Program-made: the position numbers and the translations under genes
Source of the DNA: Nitrospirota bacterium
GTDB taxonomy: Bacteria > Nitrospirota > Thermodesulfovibrionia > Thermodesulfovibrionales > UBA6898
NCBI GenBank assembly: GCA_016215155.1
Contig: JACRLQ010000004.1
Location: 1-44,039, forward strand
Direction of reading: 5' to 3'
Length of the DNA: 44,039 nt
The notes under the pieces: model-generated
What the model was told of the DNA's origin: nothing
What the model saw: only the letters and a program-made list of their open reading frames with translations
Database searches by the model: none
Shown: positions 33,956 through 42,489 of the stretch, piece after piece
Position numbering within the stretch: position 1 is the stretch's first letter
Layout of the letters: every line of letters starts with the position of its first letter

Positions 33956-35065
33956 TCACGCCTCCTGCCCGACTTTGCCCCCGACCTGCGAATCAGGTAA
34001 TGTCTTATCGGCCTTCTTCTGCCCCCTGACAGGACTGTTTGAAAATGCAAGGACGAATTTATCCATAGCCGTAAAGAAAAGTTCCACGCTGTAGCCGGCG
34101 AGGAAGGCCAGGGCAAATGGTGAAAGAGACGAATTGACCAACCCATCGGGCTTGTAAAACCAGCCGATCGCCAGCCCCGCAAGGGTGCCTAACTGCATTC
34201 TCAGACCGAACCCGGTGTTTGCAGTTGGGACATAGGTAACGTTCCTTATCCTGACAGACAACGTACGAAGCACATATGCAGCGGAGCCCAACAGGCCGTA
34301 TAGTAACGGTAATATGTTGGCCTGTATCATCTGCAACCCCAAATTAGCAATGCCCACTGATGCGAGATTACTTATATGAGCGTCCCTCCTCCACTCGCCG
34401 CCCTTCTCATGTTTATCTGCCTGTTGGTCATCATTATTAGAGGTCAACAGGGGCGACCAATATTTCTTGAACACTTTCAGGTCGGCTTCATAAATAGTCC
34501 TCTCACGCCGGAGTTGCTCAAGAACTTTTTTTGTCTCGGCGCTTTGCTGTTCCTGGGGCTTCCCGATCTCCCCTCTCAGTGCTGAAACGGCCGTCCAGCT
34601 GGTATCGAGTTCTTTTCTGTGTTTTTCGATCCTGTCGAGCATGTTGGCCCCGCTTGACCAATAAATCTGGACAACTATCAGCGCGAGCAGTATTGTGGAT
34701 GTGCAGAGTCCGTATCTCATCGCATACCATCGTGCCGCGGAGGCCTTAAATTTTCCGCCGGTTAGCCTCTGAACAATTTTGAACGGAAGACTGTGCGTTG
34801 GAGGATCGATAGCCGCCTTTATGCTTGCCACGGTTACCGGGGCTGCGCCTTTGGCTGCAGCATTATATGCGGCCCAAAAATCGGTCTCGTCCTGCGGGGC
34901 CCAGTTCCCGGCGGCAAACAGGTGCTTTGCCTTTACTATCGCAGAGGCAGTTTTTGTGTCGAACTCCAGGCCCTGCCGCGAGATGTAGTCCAGCAGAAGT
35001 TCAGCCTCCCTGACGGCCTCAAACAGCAGAATGTGATCGTCTACCTCTGTCCCGTTTTTTCCCAT
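33956..35065 (-). CDS. Unrecognised membrane protein with coiled coil
   Basis: A 369-residue protein I do not recognise. Residues about 1-110 are soluble and helical (HILLFEAVREAELLLDYISRQG). A membrane helix lies at about 118-136 (CTSTILLALIVVQIYW), followed by a charged coiled coil (about 140-205). Then come two or three hydrophobic segments (about 240-275, 298-312 and 324-345). The C-terminal tail is basic and hydrophilic. GGGAGGG precedes the ATG. The layout, a membrane-anchored coiled coil with a soluble N-terminal domain, would suit a signalling or scaffolding role beside the two predicted hydrolases, but no function is assigned. Confidence 0.65.
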   Translation of the reverse strand: MGKNGTEVDDHILLFEAVREAELLLDYISRQGLEFDTKTASAIVKAKHLFAAGNWAPQDETDFWAAYNAAAKGAAPVTVASIKAAIDPPTHSLPFKIVQRLTGGKFKASAARWYAMRYGLCTSTILLALIVVQIYWSSGANMLDRIEKHRKELDTSWTAVSALRGEIGKPQEQQSAETKKVLEQLRRERTIYEADLKVFKKYWSPLLTSNNDDQQADKHEKGGEWRRDAHISNLASVGIANLGLQMIQANILPLLYGLLGSAAYVLRTLSVRIRNVTYVPTANTGFGLRMQLGTLAGLAIGWFYKPDGLVNSSLSPFALAFLAGYSVELFFTAMDKFVLAFSNSPVRGQKKADKTLPDSQVGGKVGQEA

Positions 35066-35154
35066 GAGTCCCTCCCCTTTACGACTTTTGTTTCTTCACC
35101 CAAGGATGAAGGCAAATTGGATTGACAGTTTTCACAGGCAATCCTTTAGTGTCG

Positions 35155-35649
35155 TCAATCCATACCAGCATACCACGCATATATTGTGTTTTCCCTGGCC
35201 TTGAAAACGGCTGGGCCTGTTTCCTGGATTGCGTCACCTGTTCTTTTATAGTTACCGCTTGAGCAATGAATGACCTTTATGACCTCCCCTTCCCCGGACG
35301 TCTCTGTAACTATTCCTACATGACCAACTGATTTGGGGCTTGAACCCGGATAGACAATAAGGCATCCGGGGATAGGTGTTTCCAATGTTTCAAAGATTCC
35401 AACCGGAGTATTCGCATCGTATACAATTGCATCCGTATTTATCCAGCCGCCATTAAATTTCTGATACACGGGATTGTCCGTCATACGGCTTAGACCGAGG
35501 CACCAGGCTGCATACCCGCTGCAATCACATTCGTTTACATCATTGGCCGGGCTTATGGTTAAGGCCTTGAGGCCCCCTTTGCCCAGCCTGTACTTGATCC
35601 CTTTTCCTAAAACTGATCTTGCCCTTGAAATCACCTCAGCAACCTCCAT
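35155..35649 (-). CDS. NlpC/P60-like cysteine hydrolase
   Basis: A 164-residue single-domain protein of the NlpC/P60 papain-like superfamily. The catalytic triad is present: C43 (CDCSGYAAWCLG), H110 (SVGHVGIV) and a third polar residue, H128 (VIKVIHCSSG). Family members cut peptidoglycan stem peptides or amide bonds. No signal peptide or cell-wall-binding domain is present, so the product starts in the cytoplasm unless exported otherwise. A strong AGGAGG lies six bases from the ATG. It heads the trio with the membrane protein and SGNH hydrolase. Confidence 0.85.
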   Translation of the reverse strand: MEVAEVISRARSVLGKGIKYRLGKGGLKALTISPANDVNECDCSGYAAWCLGLSRMTDNPVYQKFNGGWINTDAIVYDANTPVGIFETLETPIPGCLIVYPGSSPKSVGHVGIVTETSGEGEVIKVIHCSSGNYKRTGDAIQETGPAVFKARENTIYAWYAGMD

Positions 35650-36020
35650 AAATCCTCCTGTGTATCGTCATTGAGCTTTCTTAATCAGAACGTGCCCACT
35701 TTCTACCGCAGCCTGGAAGCTTATATATTAAGGTGTTATATACTGAGGACCGGAAAAAGTGAAGGCAGAAGGCTCTGGTTGCCGACGCGCGAAGCAGAAG
35801 CTTCAGCCCCGAAGGGATAAAATGACAGTTACGGTCCGATAAATAATTATTGACTGGATTGTTCTTGTAACTGGAAAAGGACTGGTCCCCGGACGTCCCC
35901 ATAAGCGATCCCCCCGCTGTGTGATCCCATATTATATATACCGACACCCATAGTGAAAATAAAATACCAGAAGCGTTTTTTATATGTCAATGATTATTTT
36001 AGTGCCGTTACCATCCCCGT
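35650..36020. other. 371-base gene-free region
   Basis: No credible gene. It holds short GC palindromes (GGACGTCC at 35891-35898 inside GTCCCCGGACGTCCCC), which may be remnants of an interspersed palindrome. The promoter of the NlpC-led block should lie near 35660-35720; I see no strong boxes. Confidence 0.4.
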
Positions 36021-37130
36021 TTATTTCTCGACCAGCACCGTAGGTTCTACCGACATCCCGACCCTCAGCATATGCTCCCTGTCCGTGTCTTTATCAAATA
36101 GTATTTTGACAGGAATCCTCTGGACGACCTTTACGAAATTCCCCGTGGCGTTCTCGGGCGGAAACAATGAAAAAGACGCCCCTGTCCCTGACATTATGCT
36201 TTCTACCGTCCCTTTGAATTTCTTTCCTGGATATGCGTCCACCTTTATCTCGACCTTCTGGCCCTGTTTTATCTTCTCAAGCTGGGTCTCCTTGAAATTT
36301 GCTATGACATGTATATCGTCAAGAGGGACGACCGCCATCAGCGGCTGGCCGGGCTGGATCTGGTTTCCGACCTCGACAGACTTCTTAGTCACATAGCCGT
36401 CAGCCGGCGCAATAATCTTCGTATAGCCCAGACTCAATTCAGCGGCTTCACGCACCGCCTCTCTGGGCTTCAGCATCGCCTGCTGGGCATTTAACGCCGC
36501 CTCAGACTGGCTTACCAGTGCACGCTGGGTTTCGATCCCTGCCTCGGCCTGCCTTAATTGCTCCCTGGCGGCATTGACAAGGGCAACACCCACGTCGTAT
36601 CCGGTCATTGTCTTTTCATATCTCTCTTTTGAGATTACATCCTTTTTAAAAAGAGACTCGGCCCTCTTTCTGTCTTTTTCAGCCTGTATCAGCCCCGCCT
36701 GCTGCAGATCAAGGTTGGCCTTCGCAGCCATGGCCTTTGACTCAAGTTCGGCAATCTGCCTCTTTGCGGCCGCGACCCTGAAACGGTACTCATTCAGTCT
36801 TGACCTTTCGGCCTCCAGGGACGTCTCGGCCTCTTTCACCTTCACTCCATAATCAGCCGGGTCGATCTCGACAAGAACGTCTCCCTTTTTTACGGCCTGA
36901 TTGGCCTTGACGAGCACCGCCTTAACAGTTCCGTTGATCTTCGACGCGACAGTATGGATATTCCCCTCTATGAAGGCGTCGTCGGTCGATATATGCGTGC
37001 TCTTATATCGTAAATAGAAGAACACAGAAACGATACTTACCAGAGCCAGCAATATAAATACCGACTTAGCAAGCGTCTTCCTTTTATCGCCTTCCGGCTG
37101 CTTCGTCTCTTCCTGTTTTATCTCTGTCAT
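36021..37130 (-). CDS. EmrA/HlyD-family membrane-fusion adaptor without adjacent transporter
   Basis: A 369-residue periplasmic adaptor. A short cytoplasmic N-terminus and one membrane helix (about 22-42) precede the EmrA-typical STDDAFIEGNIHTVASKINGTV segment. Lipoyl halves flank a long helical hairpin (about 95-205), and a beta-barrel region follows (IAPADGYVTKKSVEVGNQIQPGQPLMAVVPLDDIHVIANFKE). The PENATGNFVKVVQRIPVKI motif is diagnostic of EmrA-like proteins that pair with EmrB MFS pumps. No MFS gene follows; the next gene leftward is in the accessory block. It may share the TolC-like protein encoded upstream. Confidence 0.93.
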   Translation of the reverse strand: MTEIKQEETKQPEGDKRKTLAKSVFILLALVSIVSVFFYLRYKSTHISTDDAFIEGNIHTVASKINGTVKAVLVKANQAVKKGDVLVEIDPADYGVKVKEAETSLEAERSRLNEYRFRVAAAKRQIAELESKAMAAKANLDLQQAGLIQAEKDRKRAESLFKKDVISKERYEKTMTGYDVGVALVNAAREQLRQAEAGIETQRALVSQSEAALNAQQAMLKPREAVREAAELSLGYTKIIAPADGYVTKKSVEVGNQIQPGQPLMAVVPLDDIHVIANFKETQLEKIKQGQKVEIKVDAYPGKKFKGTVESIMSGTGASFSLFPPENATGNFVKVVQRIPVKILFDKDTDREHMLRVGMSVEPTVLVEK

Positions 37131-37171
37131 TTTATCCTCACTGTTTAAGCCGATCTGAATTCTGTTTTTGG

Positions 37172-37247
37172 ACTGTCATTCCCGCGAAGGCGGGAATCCA
37201 TTTTGAGAAGCATGGATGCCCGACTAAGAACCTCGGGCATGACGGAC
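37172..37247. repeat. REP/MITE-like palindromic element
   Basis: The outer ends are inverted: CTGTCATTCCCG at the left and CGGGCATGACGG at the right. An internal hairpin CCCGC-GAAGG-CGGG occupies the left half and a CCCGA-CTAAGAACC-TCGGG hairpin the right. It looks like an interspersed non-coding palindrome. It separates the EmrA-like adaptor from the TolC-like gene. Confidence 0.65.
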
Positions 37248-37298
37248 AAAGCTGAAAGTCTATAAATACTACTTTGAGACGGTTACTATCCACGGAAA

Positions 37299-38615
37299 TT
37301 ATTTATATATCTCCAGAAGGTTCTGTCCTGTCGCATATAATACCGCTGCCTCGGCCTTTTTTGCGTCATACAGGGACCTGTAGTAATTCGTCTCGGCAAG
37401 GGTCAGGAGGGTAAGCGCGTCAAGCACCTCCGTGGCGGTGCCTACACCTTCCTCATACCGCAGGCCGTTTATTCTCAGGTTCTCCTCCGCCTGCTTTACC
37501 GAATCGGCAGTTACCAGAACACGCGACCTCGCGTTATCCGAATCAAGCAGGTATTTCTTTATCTCAAGTTTTATATCTTCCATGACCCTGTTTTTCTGTT
37601 CGACAAGTTTTGCCTTCTGCGCGGCAATCTTTCTTAGCTCTGCCGATGTCGCCCCTCCGCTATATAGATTGATGCCGACTCCTACCGTTACCATCCAGTT
37701 GCCCTCATGCACCTGGTAGCGGTTTTCCGTAAAATCGTATCCGCCCTTAAGAAATAGTCTTGGGTAATATTCCGCTCTCCGGGCGGTCTCATCGAGTTCA
37801 AGCGCCCTCATCGTCTCCTCCAGTATAAGGATTTCCGGCCTCCGGGAGACGGCCGCATCCCAGGCCTTTCCGAAGTCAAGCTCTAATGATGCGGTATTTT
37901 CAAGCGCATAATCGACTGCGATTATCTCCTCATTGAGCGGACTTACAATGATGGTATTGAGCCGGGCCGAATGGACGGACCTGAGATTATTCATACTTAT
38001 ATACCTCTGTCGGGCGTCGGCCAGTCTCACCTCCGCCTGCAGCAGATCGTTTCTGGTCGCCACTCCTTCGTCCAGCAGCGCGTGGGCGTCCCTCGAGTGG
38101 GACTCAAGCCTCTCGATCTCCAGCTTCGAGAGCGCCACCATCTTCTGGGATTCAAGAAGGTCCAGATAGGTGAGCGCAAAATCGACCGCCACCAGGTTTC
38201 TGACCCTGACCCTGTCGAGCCCCCTGGCCCCCATCCTTATCCTGCTGGCCTCGTACCTCGAGGCGTTGCCCCTGAAGTCATAAAGCGTCTGCTGAACGCT
38301 TATGCTGTAAGAAAGAAAGTCCCTCTGTGAAAGCGGCACTGACGCAGTCCCAAAGATGGCCCCGGGCCGTTGTGAAAGCGCGGTCCCCGCCGCCGACGCG
38401 CTGACTGCAGGCAGCATCCTGGATTTTTCTTTAAGAGTGTCGGTAAGGGCAATTTCTTCATCCCGCTCGGCGATCTTTATGAGACGGCTGTTTTCAGCCG
38501 CGCGCTTCAGCCCTTCCGCCAGTGTGAGTTCAAAGGCAGACGCGGCGCCGGCATATAAAAGCCAGACGGCCGATATACATTGCGCAAGGATGAGAAATAT
38601 CCTGTCTCTATTCAT
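37299..38615 (-). CDS. TolC-family outer-membrane efflux protein
   Basis: A 438-residue TolC-family protein with a signal peptide cleaved near AASAFE (about residue 28). Two tandem OEP repeats (about 30-230 and 240-435) carry the usual ALTYLDLLESQKMVALSK and RYEEGVGTATEVLDALTLLTLAETNYYRSLYD segments. It supplies the outer-membrane channel for the MacAB-type pump, whose permease gene it overlaps by 8 bases. Confidence 0.95.
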   Translation of the reverse strand: MNRDRIFLILAQCISAVWLLYAGAASAFELTLAEGLKRAAENSRLIKIAERDEEIALTDTLKEKSRMLPAVSASAAGTALSQRPGAIFGTASVPLSQRDFLSYSISVQQTLYDFRGNASRYEASRIRMGARGLDRVRVRNLVAVDFALTYLDLLESQKMVALSKLEIERLESHSRDAHALLDEGVATRNDLLQAEVRLADARQRYISMNNLRSVHSARLNTIIVSPLNEEIIAVDYALENTASLELDFGKAWDAAVSRRPEILILEETMRALELDETARRAEYYPRLFLKGGYDFTENRYQVHEGNWMVTVGVGINLYSGGATSAELRKIAAQKAKLVEQKNRVMEDIKLEIKKYLLDSDNARSRVLVTADSVKQAEENLRINGLRYEEGVGTATEVLDALTLLTLAETNYYRSLYDAKKAEAAVLYATGQNLLEIYK

Positions 38616-39837
38616 ATCTCAACGCGTCTATAGGATCTAAAAGAGACGCCTTGTAAGCCGGGAAATACCCGAAGAATATCCCTATCAGGGCGGAAAAACC
38701 GAACGACAACATCACCGACGGGATGGAGACTATGGTCGGCCATCCCGCGAGGATCGAAAGTATGTGGGAGCCCCCGAGGCCGATTATGATCCCTGCGGTC
38801 CCTCCTATCATCGACAGCGTCAGGGCCTCGATGATAAACTGGAGGCGTATGTCCCAGGTCTTCGCTCCTATAGCCATACGTATGCCTATCTCCCTTGTCC
38901 GCTCGGTGACCGAGACAAGCATTATGTTCATGATACCTATGCCGCCTACAAGCAGAGATACGGAGGCTATCGCGCCAAGGAGAAGTGTCATCACCCTTGA
39001 GGACTGTTCCGCGGCCTGCATCATCTGGGTCAGGTTTCTGACCGAGAAGTCGGGGTCCTGTTTGTTCGATATCCTGTGGCGCTGCCTCAGGAGATCATTG
39101 ATCTGTCGTTCCGCCGTGGAGAGTTCCTCGCTGCTGTTTGCCTTTACCATGATAACCCTGACCATCCCCGGAAACGTCGTCCCGAAGAGCTTCTTCTGGG
39201 CGGTAGTTATGGGCACATAGATCGTGTCGTCCTGGTCCTGTCCGTTTGGGGACTGCCCCTTCGGGCCGAGCACGCCGATAACAGTAAAAGGTATCTTTTT
39301 GATCCTCACGATCTGCCCAAGAGGATCGGCGCCGCCAAACAGGTTGTCTACGACCGTCTGGCCCAAGAGGCAGACCTTCGTAGCGCTCCTTACATCCTGC
39401 TGCGTAAAAGGCCTGCCGGATGACAGCGGCCAGTCCCTGACGTTAAGCATGCTTTGAGTGGTGCCTGTAATGCCTGTGGACCAGTTCAGGTGCCCTGAGA
39501 CAACCTGCGCCACGCCGCTATGCACAGGCGCGACATCGGAAACCGCCGAGCACTCCTTCTGGATTGCTTCGGCGTCGGCCATCGTCAGGGTGGACTGAGT
39601 GCCGGCCCCCATCCTCACCCCTCCCGCGGTTGTCGTGCCGGGGACTATCATGATCATGTTGCTTCCCATCTTTGAGATCTGTTCTGAAATCTGGGAACTG
39701 GCCCCGGTGCCGACCGCGAGCATCGCGATAACCGCGCCGACGCCTATGATTATCCCGAGCATCGTGAGGGCGGAACGCATCTTATTGACGCGGAGCGCCC
39801 TGAACGAGAGTTTGAAGGTGGAGGAGATACTTATCAT
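38608..39837 (-). CDS. macB: MacB-type ABC permease
   Basis: A 409-residue MacB/FtsX-family permease. Its first membrane helix (about 22-45: LTMLGIIIGVGAVIAML) is followed by a large periplasmic domain (about 50-280), and three further helices make up the C-terminal end (LLLGAIASVSLLVGGIGIMNIMLVSVTERTREIGIRMAIGA). Here the ATPase is a separate upstream gene, unlike E. coli MacB where ATPase and permease are fused. Periplasmic mechanotransmission, not transport across the inner membrane, is the family mechanism. It overlaps the ATPase gene by 4 bases. Confidence 0.94.
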   Translation of the reverse strand: MISISSTFKLSFRALRVNKMRSALTMLGIIIGVGAVIAMLAVGTGASSQISEQISKMGSNMIMIVPGTTTAGGVRMGAGTQSTLTMADAEAIQKECSAVSDVAPVHSGVAQVVSGHLNWSTGITGTTQSMLNVRDWPLSSGRPFTQQDVRSATKVCLLGQTVVDNLFGGADPLGQIVRIKKIPFTVIGVLGPKGQSPNGQDQDDTIYVPITTAQKKLFGTTFPGMVRVIMVKANSSEELSTAERQINDLLRQRHRISNKQDPDFSVRNLTQMMQAAEQSSRVMTLLLGAIASVSLLVGGIGIMNIMLVSVTERTREIGIRMAIGAKTWDIRLQFIIEALTLSMIGGTAGIIIGLGGSHILSILAGWPTIVSIPSVMLSFGFSALIGIFFGYFPAYKASLLDPIDALRYE

Positions 39838-40529
39838 CGTCTCTGCTGCTGTTTCACGTCGCTCACTACCAGCCCGTCAACGAACCTTATGACCCTGCGG
39901 CTGTACGCCGCGATGTCATTTTCGTGGGTGACGAGGATGACCGTGATATTCGATTCATTGTTGAGCTTTACGAAGAGTTCCATGATCTCCATGCTGGTTT
40001 TGGTGTCCAGATTGCCGGTAGGTTCATCGGCCAGTATTATGGGGGCGTCATTGACCAGTGCCCTGGCTATCGCGACCCTCTGCTGCTGTCCTCCGGAGAG
40101 CTGGTTCGGGTGGTTTTGTTCCCTGCCCTCAAGCCCGACGCTCCGGAGCGCCTCCCTCGCCTTCTGCCTTCTGTCCGGGGCGCTTATCCCGGCATACAGC
40201 ATCGGCAGTTCGACGTTTTCAAGGGCCGAGGTCCTCGGAAGCAGATTGAACCCCTGGAAGACGAAGCCGATCTTCCGGTTCCTTATCGCGGCAAGTTCAT
40301 CCCTTGAAAGATCGGCGATCTGCTCCCCGTCGAGACGGTATGTGCCGGCGGTCGGCTTGTCGAGACAGCCCAGGATATTCATGAAGGTCGATTTGCCTGA
40401 CCCCGACGGGCCCATCACGGCCACAAACTCACCCTTTTCCATATCGAGAGAGACCTTGCAGATGGCATTGAGATCAATATCTCCCATATGGTAGGTCTTG
40501 CAGATATCATTGACCTCTATAATCGGCAT
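39834..40529 (-). CDS. MacB-type ABC ATPase (LolD/MacB family)
   Basis: A 231-residue ABC ATPase. Walker A GPSGSGKST lies near residue 40, signature LSGGQQQRVAIARA, Walker B PIILADEPTGNLD and switch His (VTHEND). This is the LolD/MacB/FtsE subfamily. One base separates it from the adaptor gene. Confidence 0.95.
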   Translation of the reverse strand: MPIIEVNDICKTYHMGDIDLNAICKVSLDMEKGEFVAVMGPSGSGKSTFMNILGCLDKPTAGTYRLDGEQIADLSRDELAAIRNRKIGFVFQGFNLLPRTSALENVELPMLYAGISAPDRRQKAREALRSVGLEGREQNHPNQLSGGQQQRVAIARALVNDAPIILADEPTGNLDTKTSMEIMELFVKLNNESNITVILVTHENDIAAYSRRVIRFVDGLVVSDVKQQQRR

Positions 40530-40530
40530 G

Positions 40531-41697
40531 TTACATCATCCTTGGCGGCCCCGATTGCCTCGCCTTGCCCGAACTGCTTCCGGTCTCCTCGATGATGACC
40601 TCCTGGCCCTCTTTGATCTCTTCAGAGACTATCTCGGTAAAATTCCCGTCGCTCGATCCGGCGGTAACAGGGACCCGTTTGGGCTTCTCATTTTCGACAA
40701 TATAGACCGCCTGCCCCTTTCTGCCCGCCGCCGTCTTCGATCTGTCCTTGTCAGACGGCCTGAACCTGAGCGCGGCATTGGGGATCTTAAGGACGTCCTT
40801 CTTCACTGAAAGTATGATCGACACATTCGCCGTCATGCCGGGCTTAAGCCTGAGTCCCGTATTGTCCACCTTGAGCACGACATCGTACGTGACGACATTC
40901 TGCACATTAATGGGCGCGTTTCTTATCTGTGCCACGGCCCCTTTGAAGGTCACGTCGGGATACGCGTCCACGGTAAACTCGACCGCCTGCCCCAGGGTTA
41001 TTTTTCCTATGTCGGACTCGTCCACATTTGCATCGATCTGCATCTTGGCAAGGTCCTGGGCGATGCTGAAGAGCGTCGGCGTCTGGAAACTTGCCGCCAC
41101 GGTCTGGCCTATGTCCACATTCCGGGATATGACGGTGCCGTCAACCGGGGACACTATCCTGGTGTACTTAAGGTTTGTCTCCGCGATTTTGAGCGCCGCC
41201 TCCGCCTGGGCTATCAGCGCACCGGCCCCGGAGACCTGCGCCTGGGAGGACTCGAAGTTCGTCTCCGCGGTATCGAGTTCATTCCTCGATATATACCCCT
41301 TTTCAAAGAGCTCCCTGTTCCTGGTCATCGTCCTCCTGGAGTCGGTCAGGGCCGCCTGGGCCTTATCGAAATTCGCCCTGGCGTTAAGTTTATTGGCCCT
41401 TGCCTGGTCCACCTGGGCCTCAAAAGTCGCAGGGTCGATCTCGGCGATCAGCTGTCCTTTTTTTACGGCCGAATTGAAGTCGGCATGGATCTGTTTTACG
41501 GTCCCCGAGACCTGAGTGCCGACCAAAACCGTAGTCACGGCGTTTACCGTGCCGGTCGCGGTCACGGACTCGACGATGTCTCCCTTTTCCACCTTCTCCG
41601 TTTTAAACTTTGGACGACTATTGTCCTTCTTCCAGAAGTAATAGCCGCCTGCGGCAGCCACGGCAAGAATTATCAGTACGACAATGATCCGTTTCAC
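40531..41697 (-). CDS. macA: MacA-type periplasmic adaptor
   Basis: A 388-residue membrane-fusion protein with an N-terminal membrane helix (IIVVLIILAVAAAGGYYFWKK). The hairpin (about 95-175) is flanked by lipoyl halves (VSGTVKQIHADFNSAVKKGQLIAEIDPATF; YTRIVSPVDGTVISRNVDIGQTV). The C-terminal domain has LRLKPGMTANVSI and GRKGQAVYIVENEKPKRVPV. It is a RND/MacA-type adaptor by layout and by operon partners. The GTG start follows directly after the TetR stop. Confidence 0.93.
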   Translation of the reverse strand: MKRIIVVLIILAVAAAGGYYFWKKDNSRPKFKTEKVEKGDIVESVTATGTVNAVTTVLVGTQVSGTVKQIHADFNSAVKKGQLIAEIDPATFEAQVDQARANKLNARANFDKAQAALTDSRRTMTRNRELFEKGYISRNELDTAETNFESSQAQVSGAGALIAQAEAALKIAETNLKYTRIVSPVDGTVISRNVDIGQTVAASFQTPTLFSIAQDLAKMQIDANVDESDIGKITLGQAVEFTVDAYPDVTFKGAVAQIRNAPINVQNVVTYDVVLKVDNTGLRLKPGMTANVSIILSVKKDVLKIPNAALRFRPSDKDRSKTAAGRKGQAVYIVENEKPKRVPVTAGSSDGNFTEIVSEEIKEGQEVIIEETGSSSGKARQSGPPRMM

Positions 41698-42306
41698 TTA
41701 AGCCTCCGTTTCTTCAACGCCTCTTACAAGAGTACCATGAACAAATATTTTTACAAATTCGCATATCGCCTGCTCGGGGTCCGTAGCCCTGTATTTATTT
41801 CTCATAAGAAATTCCTGCGCATTAAAGTATGAAAAAAACATGCCGAAGAAGGCCCTTGCGCCGAATTCGACGTCGAATTGCCTAAGGGTCCCGCTCTTGA
41901 TAAGAGAGTCAAAATATGACGCAAGCATGCCGGTCATCTGGTCGATGAAGCCATGATAGACCTTCTGCACCTTATCGGGATACCGTCCGATCTCGGCGTG
42001 CATTATTCTTATCATATCTCTCCTTGCCGCGAGTGTCGACAGAAGTTTCCTGGCGATCTCGACCATCGCCTTTTCATACGGCATTCCGGTTATCCCTGGC
42101 ATGAGTTCTTTAAGCACGGCAAGAAACGAATCACGCACGAGGACTTCTTCAAAGAGCAGTTCTTTGGAGGAGAAATGCCTGAAGAGGGTCAGTTCCGCCA
42201 CACCGGCCGCCTTCGCTATTTCCTTTGTCGTTGCGCCGAGATAACCCCTGGTTGAAAACAGCTTCAGTCCGGCGTCGAGGATCTTATCACGAGTATTTCT
42301 TGCCAT
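41698..42306 (-). CDS. TetR-family regulator of the efflux operon
   Basis: A 202-residue TetR-type regulator. The N-terminal helix-turn-helix (about 5-50: RDKILDAGLKLFSTRGYLGATTKEIAKAAGVAELTLFRHFSSKELLFEEV) is typical. The C-terminal ligand domain has no assigned ligand. It is the first gene of the operon and so likely represses its own expression and that of the pump. Confidence 0.94.
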   Translation of the reverse strand: MARNTRDKILDAGLKLFSTRGYLGATTKEIAKAAGVAELTLFRHFSSKELLFEEVLVRDSFLAVLKELMPGITGMPYEKAMVEIARKLLSTLAARRDMIRIMHAEIGRYPDKVQKVYHGFIDQMTGMLASYFDSLIKSGTLRQFDVEFGARAFFGMFFSYFNAQEFLMRNKYRATDPEQAICEFVKIFVHGTLVRGVEETEA

Positions 42307-42315
42307 TTCATTTAT

Positions 42316-42331
42316 GTTAGCGGTTACTTAC
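42316..42331. promoter_or_regulatory. Candidate TetR operator
   Basis: An imperfect palindrome, GTTAG-CGGTTA-CTTAC, ten bases upstream of the TetR ATG, with one mismatch in the arms. Its place in the divergent region fits an autoregulatory operator. Binding is inferred. Confidence 0.4.
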
Positions 42332-42489
42332 ATTTAATGATACGCAATATTCACGGTGATTGTCAAAGACCATGGGGGAAGATGTTCGCACCAATAGGAT
42401 GTTGGAAAACTCCCATATTTTCGGTTAGAGCCGTCAGTCAGTTTAGAGGCCGTGTTGATAAAGATTTCACGTTATAGTTATCATAAAAA

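Noticed and set aside
31888-35649. The accessory block as a prophage
   Set aside because: No integrase, structural, terminase or lysis genes and no visible attachment-site repeats.
34300-35649. NlpC-like and membrane proteins as an endolysin/holin pair
   Set aside because: The membrane protein (369 residues with a long coiled coil and soluble N-terminal domain) is far larger than holins, and no phage genes are near.
35681-35947. An 88-codon frame in the gap before the EmrA-like gene
   Set aside because: No ribosome site, no domain, and composition unlike neighbouring genes.
40748-41515. A 255-codon frame antisense to the MacA-type adaptor
   Set aside because: No motifs or ribosome site; GC codon bias of the real gene leaves the opposite strand open.
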